64,000 nt of DNA from Ophiura sarsii (lineage: Eukaryota > Echinodermata > Ophiuroidea > Amphilepidida > Ophiuridae), in assembly GCA_035610835.1 (NCBI GenBank), contig CM069449.1, positions 7,276,542 to 7,340,541 on the forward strand, read 5' to 3'. The first letter of the stretch is position 1, and every line of letters begins with the position of its first letter. A program made the translations under genes and the position numbers. Shown here one piece after another: positions 31,701-43,700 of this stretch. Below the pieces are notes generated by a model, which saw only the letters and a program-made list of their open reading frames with translations, was not told the DNA's origin and made no database searches.

Positions 31701-34700
31701 AATCATTTAAAATTCACATTTCTCTCGGGTAGCACAATTTTCCATACGGGGGGCACATACATTGAAAAATTCACATTTCTCTCGGGTAGCACAATTTTCC
31801 CTACGGGGGGCACATACATACACTGTCGCAGTGTCTAGGGGTAGCACAAATTGACATAGGGATGCACATAACACATTGGAAGTAAATTGTTAATGCAATC
31901 TCAGATTACTAATAGTCTCAAATAGTAGCCGAATAATGAGCAACGACCGATTATAACTGTTAACAAATAAAGTTAAAAACAAATAAACACAACGTACACT
32001 TATACAACAAGAACAACTTTTAAAAAATATCATTTAAAATTCACATTTCTCTCGGGTAGCACAATTTTCTCAACGGGGGGCACATACATTGACTGTCGCA
32101 GTGTCTAGGGGTAGCACAAATTGACATGGGGATACACATGTATAACACATTGGAAGTAAATTGTTAATGCAATCTCAGATTACTAATAGTCTCAAATAGT
32201 AGCCGAATAATGAGCAACGACAGATTATAACTGTTAAAAATAAAATTAAACACAAATAAACACAACGTACACTTATACAACAAGAACAACTTTTAAAAAA
32301 TATCATTTAAAATTCACATTTCTCTCGGGTAGCACAATTTTCCCTACGGGGGACACATACATTGACTGTCGCAGTGTCTATGGGTAGCACAAATTGACAA
32401 GGGGATGCACATAACACATTGGAAGTAAATTGTTAATGCAATCTCAGATTACTAATAGCCTCAAATAGTAGCCGAATAATGAGCAACGACCGATTATAAC
32501 TGTTAAAAATAAAATTAAACACAACGTACACTTATACAACAAGAACAACTTTAAAAAAATATCATTTAAAATTCACATTTCTCTCGGGTAGCACAATTTT
32601 CCCTACGGGGGGGCACATACATTGACTGTCGCATGTCTATGGGTAGCACAAATTGACATGGGGATGCACATAACACATTGGAAGTAAATTGTTAAAGCAA
32701 TCTCAGATTACTAATAGTCTCAAATAGTAGCCGAATAATGAGCAACGACCGATTATAACTGTTAACAAATAAAGTTAAAAACAAATAAACACAACGTACA
32801 CTTTTACAACAAGAACATCTTTTAAAAAATATCATTTAAAATTCACATTTCTCTCGGGTAGCACAATTTTCCCTACGGGGGGGGCACATACATTGACTGT
32901 CGCATGTCTATGGGTAGCACAAATTGACATGGGGATGCACATAACACATTGGAAGTAAATTGTTAAAGCAATCTCAGATTACTAATAGTCTCAAATAGTA
33001 GCCGAATAATGAGCAACGACCGATTATAACTGTTAACAAATAAAGTTAAAAACAAATAAACACAACGTACACTTTTACAACAAGAACATCTTTTAAAAAA
33101 TATCATTTAAAATTCACATTTCTCTCGGGTAGCACAATTTTTCCTACGGGGGGGGGGCACATACATTGACTGTCGCCGTGTCTAGGGGTAGCACAAATTG
33201 ACATGGGGATGCACATGTATAACACATTGGAAGTGAATTGTTAATGCAATCTCAGATTACTAATCTCAAATAGTAGCCGAATAATGAGCAACGACCGATT
33301 ATAACTGTTAAAAATAAAATTAAACACAAATAAACACAACGTACACTTATACAACTAGAACAACTTTTTAAAAAATATCATTTAAAATTCACATTTCTCT
33401 CGGGTAGCACAATTTTCCCTACGGGGGGCACATACATTGACTGTCGCAGTGTCTAGGGGTAGCACAAATTTACATAGGGATGCACATGTATAACACATTA
33501 GAAGTAAATTGTTAATGCAATCTCAGATTACTAATAGTCTCAAATAGTAGCCGAATAATGAGCAACGACCGATTATAACTGTTAAAAATAAAATTAAACA
33601 CAAATAAACACAACGTACACTTATACAACAAGAACAACTTTAAAAAAATATCATTTAAAATTCACATTTCTCTCGGGCAGCACAATTTTCCCTACGGGGG
33701 GCACATACATTGACTGTCGCAGTGTCTATGGGTAGCACAAATTGACATGGGGATGCACAGAACACATTGGAAGTAAATTGTTAATGCAATCTCAGATTAC
33801 TAATAGTCTCAAATAGTAGCCGAATAATGAGCAACGACCGATTATAACTGTTAACAAATAAAGTTAAAAACAAATAAACACAACGTACACTTTTACAACA
33901 AGAACATCTTTTAAAAAATATCATTTAAAATTCACATTTATCTCGGGTAGCACAATTTTCCCTACGGGGGGCACATACATTGACTGTCGCAGTGTCTAGG
34001 GGTAGCACAAATTGAAATGGGGATGCACATAACACATTGGAAGTAAATTGTTAATGCAATATCAGATTATTAATAGTCTCAAATAGTAGCCGAATAATGA
34101 GCAACGACCGATTATAACTGTTAAAAATAAAATTAAACACAAATAAACACAACGTACACTTATACAACAAGAACAACTTTAAAAAAATATCATTTAAAAT
34201 TCACATTTCTCTCGGGTAGCACAATTTTCCCTACGGGGGGCACATACATTGACTGTCGCAGTGTCTTGGGGTAGCACAAATCGACATGGGGATGCACATA
34301 ACACAGTGGAAGTAAATTGTTAATGCAATCTCAGATTACTAATATTCTCAAATAGTAGCCGAATAATGAGCAACGACGACCGATTATAACTGTTAAAATA
34401 TAAAGTTAAAAACAAATAAACACAACGTACACTTTTACAACAATAACATCTTTTAAAAAATATCATTTAAAATTCATATTTCTATCGGGTAGCACAACTT
34501 TCCATACGGGGGGCACATACATTGACTGTCGCAGTGTCTAGGGGTAGCACAAATTGACATGGGGATGCACATGTATAACACATTGGAAGTAAATTGTTAA
34601 TGCAATCTCAGATTACTAATACTAATAGTCTTAAATAGTAGCCGAATAATGAGCAACGACCGATTATAACTGTTAAAAATAAAATTAAACACAAATAAAC

Positions 34701-37700
34701 ACAACGTACACTTATACAATAAGAACAACTTTTAAAAAATATCATTTAAAATTCACATTTCTCTCGGGTAGCACAAGTTTCCCTACGGGGGGGGGGCACA
34801 TACATTGACTGTCGCAGTGTCTATGGGTAGCACAAATTGACATGGATATGCACATAACACATTGGAAGTAAATTGTTAATGCAATCTCAGATTACTAATA
34901 GTCTCAAATAGTAGCCGAATAATGAGCAACGACCGATTATAACTGTTAAAAATTAAATTAAACACAAATAAACACAACGTACACTTATACAACAAGAACA
35001 ACTTTAAAAAAATATCATTTAAAATTCACATTTCTCTCGGGTAGCACAATTTTCCCTACGGGGGGCACATACATTGACTGTCGCAGTGTCTATGGGTAGC
35101 ACAAATTGACATGGGGATGCACATAACACATTGGAAGTAAATTGTTAAAGCAATCTCAGATTACTAATAGTCTCAAATAGTAGCCGAATAATGAGCAACG
35201 ACCGATTATAACTGTTAACAAATAAAGTTAAAAACAAATAAACACAACGTACACTTTAACAACAAGAACATCTTTTAAAAAATATCATTTAAAATTCACA
35301 TTTCTCTCGGGTAGCACAATTTTCCCTACGGGGGGCACATACATTGACTGTCGCAGTGTCTAGGGGTAGCACACATTGACATGGGGATGCACATGTATAA
35401 TACATTGGAAGTAAATTGTTAATGCAATCTCAGATTACTAATAGTCTCAAATAGTAGCCGAATGATGAGCAACGACCGATTATAACTGTTAACAAATAAA
35501 GTTAAAAACAAATAAACACAACATACACTTATACAACAAGAACAACTTTTAAAAAATATCATTTAAAATTCACATTTCTCTCGGGTAGCACAATTTTCCC
35601 TACGGGGGGCACATACATTGACTGTCGCAGTGTCTAGGGGTAGCACAAATTGACATGGCGATGCACATAACACATTGGAAGTAAATTGTTAATGCAATTC
35701 CAGATTACTAATAGTCTCAAATAGTAGCCGAATAATGAGCAACGACCGATTATAACTGTTAAAAATAAAATTAAACACAAATAAACACAACGTACACTTA
35801 TACAACTAGAACAACTTTTAAAAAAAATATCATTTAAAATTCACATTTCTCTCGGGTAGCACAATTTTCCCTACGGGGGGCACATACATTGACTGTCGCA
35901 GTGTCTAGGGGTAGCACAAATTGACATGGGGATGCACATGTATAACACATTAGAAGTAAATTGTTAATGCAATCTCAGATTACTAATAGTCTCAAATAGT
36001 AGCCGAATAATGAACAACGACCGATTATAATTGTTAACAAATAAAGTTAAAAACAAATAAACACAACGTACACTTATACAACAAGAACAAGTTTTAAAAA
36101 ATATCATTTAAAATTCACATTTCTCTCGGGTAGCACAATTTTCCCTACGGAGGGCACATACATTGACTGTCGCAGTGTCTAGGGGTAGCACAAATTGACA
36201 TAGGGATGCACATGTATAACACATTAGAAGTAAATTGTTAATGCAATCTCAGATTACTAATAGTCTCAAATAGTAGCCGAATAATGAGCAACGACCGATT
36301 ATAACTGTTAAAAATAAAATTAAACACAAATAAACACAACGTACACTTAATATACAACAAGAACAACTTTTAAAAAATATCATTTAAAATTCACATTTCT
36401 CTCGGGTAGCACAATTTTCCCTACGGGGGGCACGTACATTGACTGTCGCAGTGTCTAGGGGTAGCACAAATTGACATGGGGATGCACATGTATAACACAT
36501 TGGAAGTAAATTGTTAATGCAATCTCAGATTACTAATAGTCTTAAATAGTAGCCGAATAATGAGCAACGACCGATTATAACTGTTAAAAATAAAATTAAA
36601 CACAAATAAACACAACGTACACTTATACAATAAGAACAACTTTTAAAAAATATCATTTAAAATTCACATTTCTCTCGGGTAGCACAAGTTTCCCTACGGG
36701 GGGGGGGGCACATACATTGACTGTCGCAGTGTCTATGGGTAGCACAAATTGACATGGATATGCACATAACACATTGGAAGTAAATTGTTAATGCAATCTC
36801 AGATTACTAATAGTCTCAAATAGTAGCCGAATAATGAGCAACGACCGATTATAACTGTTAAAAATTAAATTAAACACAAATAAACACAACGTACACTTAA
36901 TATACAACAAGAACAACTTTTAAAAAATATCATTTAAAATTCACATTTCTCTCGGGTAGCACAATTTTCCCTACGGGGGAGGGGGGGGGGGGGGGCACAT
37001 ACACTGACTGTCGCCGTGTCTAGGGGTAGCACAAATTGACATGGGGATGCACATGTATAACACATTGGAAGTGAATTGTTAATGCAATCTCAGATTACTA
37101 ATCTCAAATAGTAGCCGAATAATGAGCAACGACCGATTATAACTGTTAAAAATAAAATTAAACACAAATAAACACAACGTACACTTATACAACTAGAACA
37201 ACTTTTAAAAAAATATCATTTAAAATTCACATTTCTCTCGGGTAGCACAATTTTCCCTACGGGGGGCACATACATTGACTGTCGCAGTGTCTAGGGGTAG
37301 CACAAATTTACATAGGGATGCACATGTATAACACATTAGAAGTAAATTGTTAATGCAATCTCAGATTACTAATAGTCTCAAATAGTAGCCGAATAATGAG
37401 CAACGACCGATTATAACTGTTAAAAATTAAATTAAACACAAATAAACACAACGTACACTTACTTCCCCATGTATATAGCATGTGTCCTTGGGTTTCTTTG
37501 TGTATCTTCAGAAACACCCAAATGCCCATCGGGTTTGTTTTGGCAAAGTATTGTGGTATACAACAAAGCCTATTGAAGGATTACCTCGCAAATCAAATAA
37601 GAAATACCTGGCTTTCCCGGGTAATTCTAACGTCACGATAACCCATAGACCTACGAGGCATGAGCACCAGGAAGCGGCAGGGCCACACCTGTCCAGTCAC

Positions 37701-40700
37701 GACCTTCCCCCCTCCACTCCGCTTTCCCCCAGTCAGCTCAAGCCCCACCCCATTTTGTCCCCAAACAATCGAAAATGTAGACTTTTAATGTAAAAATTAC
37801 TTAACATTAGCTTAAAATGGTTTATGAACATGATTTATACTCTTTATTCTGTAACAATTTTGAAAAATTTATCAAGCACTGTAACTATAAATGTGATGTA
37901 CATAAAAGTATACATTTTTAAATGAAACTAGCGGCGTACCCTCGCTACGCTCGGGTCCCCGCTAGATGGTTATGCCACATTACCTACCTCTGAAACCACA
38001 TAAGCCCCCTACAACTTGCAGACCTGCCAACTTCTAAACTCACAAAACTGTATTTGAAATCCCAAAAGTCGTATTTTACCATACAAAACCGTACTTTTGT
38101 AAAAATAACACCTAAAAGTCAAACTTGTAACTAAAGAAACTGACAATTTAAAAAAATAAAAAATAAAAATAAATACGGCGATTTGCGCCCGCGTTTGTGC
38201 ATTACTTTGCTTGGTTTTTGCTTGTCCGAATGTGGTATGTAATGCCATGACCCACAGCCGATGCTCACATCTGGACTACATAATAATTACACATCTTGCG
38301 TAATTTTCACCTCTCTGCGATGACTTGATGAATTTTTGAAACTCCGTTTTCGTCACATAATAAACAACATGGCGGACGTCAGCATGGAAATATCGTCGAT
38401 ACCAAACAATTGTGTATGCAATGTGCTGATTGGTCGTAAATGCTTTTGTTTACAAGTCATAAACCAATCACGGACATGCTATCGTAAGAGATCAGGAAAT
38501 GTTCTGCTAGTTTCATTCCATTTACCTCGCAGCCGTTTACGAGTATAGTCTCATTCGCGTCGTTTTAGAGTTTTGTATTATTATTTTTAATGAGATATGG
38601 GAAAAGGGAAAAATCGTATTTTTGTGGGAACAAATCGTACAGTCGTAATTTGATCCAATTTCCGTACTAAATACGGGAAAATCGTACTAGTTGGCAGGTC
38701 TGTACAACCCCCCCTCAACCAGGTTGATTTATAACCATCCCTCCTAAAGGCATTATAAACCCCCCCCAATTCGGTTGATTTATAATCAATCATATCCCTC
38801 CTAACCATTTACAGTGGCTACTTTATTAACCCCTACCTCTCAAACCGCATCAAGTTAACCCTCCATACTTTTAAAACCACATAAACCCCCTACAACCATC
38901 CCCACTGCAACTACACCAACCAGGTGGATTTATAATCATAACCCTCATAACCATTTCCCGTGGCGACTTCATTAACTCTTAACCCTATATCCTAAAACAT
39001 TTCCCGTGTTTTTACCCCCATACAAACACCCAAACCAGGTTGATTATAAACACAACCCTCCCTAAACCATTTCCTGTGGCTTCTTCATTAGCCCTCGGTC
39101 CCTTGCTTAGATTGTTTGGCATGCCAACCCCTGCAAAGCCCGTGGTTTTACACCCCCACCCCTCCCCGGCCCCACACACACCCAACATGACACCAATACC
39201 CTACCAACAGACCTATAACCATTTCCCGTGTGGCTTCTTCGCCATGTGTAGGAGTGCGTGTGCCGCGGCAGTGAGCCCTTGCGTAACATGCACGCGACGC
39301 GTTACCACGGTAAGACATGCACGCGACGCGTTACCACGGTAAGATTATGCTGTGTAGTACGCGCAACGCACAATGTTGTTCAATTCTAGTGGCATTTATG
39401 AGCCAAATCTGAGAGGTTTTTTGCTGTTTTTGGAGCCAATTGTTAACCAATTTCACTGAAATAAACTTTAACACCCTTCCCATTATTTCCTCTATCTTTC
39501 ATGCAAATTAGGCGCCACTTTGATCACAGCTAACGGAGAAATAAGGATAACAAATAAACACACACACAAACACACACCGTTTTTTGTGTGCACTTTTTGG
39601 TCAATATTTTCAAAACTATAAATTGTTTTAAGCCAAAATAAAACCCCGATCCTAGACAATTGACTTTAGTTGATTTTTGTGACATTTTTAAATTTTTAAA
39701 CAAAAACTGATTTTGTGAGGCTATCTGGAAAAAAGTGGCGGCAAATATGTAAAAATCACTATTTTTGTGAAATTTGATACCAAAAATGGATTCTCTGACT
39801 CATTTGATTAAAAAAATGTATCCTTGTATGTACATCACATCATGAAAGTAGGTCTGTTACTTTCATGATCACATTTATAGTTTAAAAGTTACAGTGCTTG
39901 ATAAATTTGGCACCAAAAAGGGTTGACACCTCCCAAAAAGCTTATTCAGACTCAATAGACACATGTAAATGCTGGACAATTTTATTGAGCATGAACTGCA
40001 TGTTCTCGAACCTAAAACAAGCTCTCTCCTCTTTCTCACCGGTCGTGTCTTCCGGCTGTTTTTCTTGCATTTTATCAGTGGCCTGATAGAACTCCTCCTG
40101 ATCTGCTCCGTCATCAGCAATCTGATCATCTGTATTGGTAATTGTCTTAGATGTTCCAGTCACTACATCTATAAATGGAATTAAACAAAAATGCTCTGGG
40201 TTCAATTACAATTTAGAACGAATCCAACATTCGGGAGCGGAGTAATGTGAAGTCACAAACGCTAGTTCCTAAATTTTAAATTCGATTTATTCCGTCAAAA
40301 TAAACGGTCAGGTTCCAAAGCTTCGGCAATAATTATTTCCATTTCATCTTTACGCTCCCGAATGTGAGGTTCGTTTATTTTGAGTCTCACATTCGGGAGC
40401 GTAAAGATGAAAGACAAATATTAATTGCCAACGCTTTGGAACCCGACAGCTTATTTTGATGGAATAAGTTGTATTTAAAATTGGGAGCTAGCAATTGTGA
40501 CGTCACATTACTCCGCTCTCGAATGTTGGATTCATTTAGAACATTGATTAGCAGTCTAAGTGTGTGTTGTTTGCTTGTTTGTGTTGTTTGCTTGTTTGTT
40601 TGTTTACACAATCGGTCGGTATGGACACACGCAAATGGCTCAAGTCAGGCTTAAAAAGCCTATATTTATTTTAATTATGGCTATTTGTCTGATGTTGTGT

Positions 40701-43700
40701 GGCAATAGTAAAATTGGAATTGGAATTCTATCTTCTTTTACGGCAATTTGGTCCAATTTTATGTCTAAATTAAAACTGTCTGAATAGATTGACTTGCTAT
40801 TTCCTGTTCGTCAATTTGGTCTATTTGTTTGTGACAACTAAATATAAATATAGGCCTTGGATAGGACCAACTATGTAACAAGTGAGTCGATGTTTCTTGA
40901 ATGACAGGGACCAAATTGTTTTTACCAAAAACTGATTTTTTTAAAATGATATATTACACATGGTTTAATTAAAGTGTATTTGTTAACTAACATACATCAT
41001 ACACACTGTCCAGGGTTCTAGCCAGGACCATTTTAGTGCCGGGTAAATTCACTGACGGCGAACGGAGAAAATGTAGCAAACGAAGTGCAGTGGATCATGG
41101 CATGGGATCCAGAGGCCTTCTTAATGTCTTTTTAGGTTTTTTTTAATGCACTTTGAGGGTTCCTGCCACATATTTTCTTGTTTTATGAGGCAATTTAATG
41201 ATTTTATCCACAAATTGTTAAAAAATAAACCTAACTAACCTATAACTTTTTTTTTTTTAGAGTGCTGGGCGGATATTGTCAGTGCCGGGCGGCCCCGCCC
41301 AGTGCCGCCCACCGTAGCTAGAACCCTGACACTGTCTTATCTTCTTTTTCATATTTCCTTTGTCCTCTGTCATCTGTTAATTTCATTCCAGGATGTTGAC
41401 CAATTTTTTGTAAATATCTTGTTTTAACACAATTTAATAAAATGTACCATATGTGCAGATAAAATGATTTTCTCCTTTTCATCACCTGTTGAATGAAATG
41501 AATTAAACAATACAATATCTTTTCCCCAGGCATTTTAAGTTATGACCAGACTTAGGCCAACAACAAAAAAGAAGAAGTTGTGTTGCCCTCTATCACAAGC
41601 CTAAAATCGGGAAGGTCGGCTGGCCGGATTTTTTTAAATTTATTTTTTAAATTTTGCCAAATCAACGATTTTATACCTATTATTTCAGTCAACATGTGTG
41701 AAGATACTAAGGAAAACGCTTACTGGATGTATTTTCAACCCAATGGTGAATATTTTGGTTTCTTGCCCATCTCTGTGCAATTTTCACAGATTGGAAGATC
41801 TTAATGCTGGGAAACGGTACGGACGAGGATAAACGCGGGGAGGAAGACGCTGCAGGGGGAGTGGAGCGACCGGATAGCGCCTATATCCCCAAAAATTTAA
41901 AATACTCTTTTTTTAATTTATCTGGAACAATATACAAACTGTCCGGTCGGCGATATAGTGCGTCTATATACGACACGATAGCCGATAGAGGTCTGTGTGG
42001 ATATAGAAACGCTGGAGGGTCCTACCGTGGATATACATACACCCCTCAACTCTCCGGCCTCTATAGCGTCATGTAGTCCAGTCTCCCCAGCATACACACC
42101 GCAGCGGGAGAAAACGCAGGAGGAACGCAGGAGGAGGTTATCTTAGAGGAGCTCCTAGCGTTTTCTTACCCGAGATAGAGCCTGTAATACCCGCGGAAAT
42201 TATACAGCTGCATACTCCCAAAATCATGCCGATGTCCCCAATGAACATTACCTGCCCCTCCACTCGTTGGGATTGAATTTCCTCTGGTGGGAATTTCCCC
42301 CCAGTTTGAGGAAGGGGTCGAGGTAATGGAAAACCTTTCGGTGGAAGAAGACGCCCTGATGAACGAGATTTTCGATATGCTTGAAAAAACCCTGATTTTT
42401 ATAATAACGTAATAACGTTTTGTGTAATTTTGGAAGGAGTTTATTGTTACAAATACCAATAGTTGATGCGTGTCACGGCGTGTGGCTGTTTTCAAAGCTA
42501 ACACAATCCTATAGACGGGCCTTAAAGGTCATTGATTTGGCGGCAGTGAGGCGTTATCCGATTATCAAAACTTTAAACAATTATATGCGAGGACACGTAT
42601 ACGAATCGCCAAGACCGACTCTAATTATAGCCCTGAAACATACCTAGGAATATAACGGAACTTATTTAATCAACCGAGTCGAACGAGCCCATTAGAACTC
42701 TTTGTTCCGACAAGTCCTTTGTTCGGACTCGTTTAGTGAGCTAGCGAGATGAATATTAACCATTTTGAGTTAGCGGTATAATGCTTTTTTATGTTTTGGA
42801 TATTAGGTTTCAAGGTTTGCGAGAAACGTTTGATTATTTTTATTTCGGTTATTTTTAAAAAGAAATTTAAAAAAAATGTATGCGTTTTTTATGATTTTAT
42901 AGGGTGTACTTTTCCCCAGCCAATTCCTTTGTAAATACTTTTATTATTGATTTAAATATGGTGTATATGGTATAGACCGCGAGTACGGGGTAAATAGCTT
43001 GTCAAAAACAACAAGAAAAATAAGGGGGAAAAAAGAAATATAAAAAGAAAAAAGAAATAATAATAATAATAGATAAATAAATCGGGTCGTTTATTATCTT
43101 ATTTTGTAATGCTAGTATTCGCTTTATATGTTACTGTGAATAGTCGTGGTAATAAAGTCGTAGTAAGTTTATGTATAGAACGAGAGAGATAGAAAGAGAT
43201 GAAGAAAAAACCCCGAAAAACCCACAGAACCTTGTTTTTCGTACATTCCATATAATTTCAGGGCACTGTGATGTGATTATTGAAAAAAATTATGAAAGAC
43301 TCAAGACTCAATTTAATTTGAAATTGACTTCTGTGAATTCACCAAAACCTTACCTGGTCCTTGTCACTCTGACCAACACCCTTGACCATGATAACCATGA
43401 CACGTGCTCATTTCATATTTTCATTATGAAAAGATGAAATAGATAAGGCAGTTGAGCTCATACTGAAAATTTAATTGCAAGGCAAAAACCACAAACAAAA
43501 ACTGTTCTACTGGCGTAACTCTTTTTTTTTTAGAAATTGGTTTAAGAAGTTTGACATGCAAATGAATATTGCCAAATCATTTACATGTATAAGAGCTTGT
43601 CAATAGCTTTTTTTTCAAGATGGAAAAAGAACAAAAGAGCCCGACTGACCGAACCAACCAACCGTTGGGTATATTTTTTCAGCGTATAATCTTCGGTTGT

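Larger units (their letters stand above)
28022..37462 (+). repeat. Satellite array, about 30 units of about 273 bp
   Basis: The marker GCACATACATTGACTGTCG recurs about 30 times. From 31811 to 37268 there are 20 intervals averaging 273 bases. Each unit has CTCTCGGGTAGCACAATTTT, then a G run of 5 to about 20 bases, a second GGGGTAGCACAAATTGACAT, and an A-rich half with AAATAGTAGCCGAATAATGA. So the unit itself contains an internal near-duplication. Units differ at few sites. Two-unit blocks at 34500-34970 and 36430-36880 share private variants (CATGGATATG, GTCTTAAATAG, CACAAGTTTCCC) 1.91 kb apart. Another pair at 33170-33590 and 37010-37440 (TCGCCGTGTC, AAATTTACATAGGG) is 3.84 kb apart. The array is in the intron between exons C and D1 of the RIIa gene. 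No ORF. Confidence 0.95.

Noticed and set aside
28022..37462. A CRISPR array.
   Set aside because: Units are about 273 bp and tandem without unique spacers of constant length, and the setting is a eukaryotic intron.
28022..37462. A protein-coding repeat gene.
   Set aside because: All six frames are broken in nearly every unit, and units of about 273 with 1-10-base G-run changes would shift frame.
38018..38702. Minus-strand ORFs in this element as host genes.
   Set aside because: They lie wholly in the inverted-repeat element and are short.
41011..41328. A GC-rich promoter or CpG island at 41250-41300 and at 53340-53420.
   Set aside because: Both are the GCCGGGCGG-rich ends of copies of the same MITE family.
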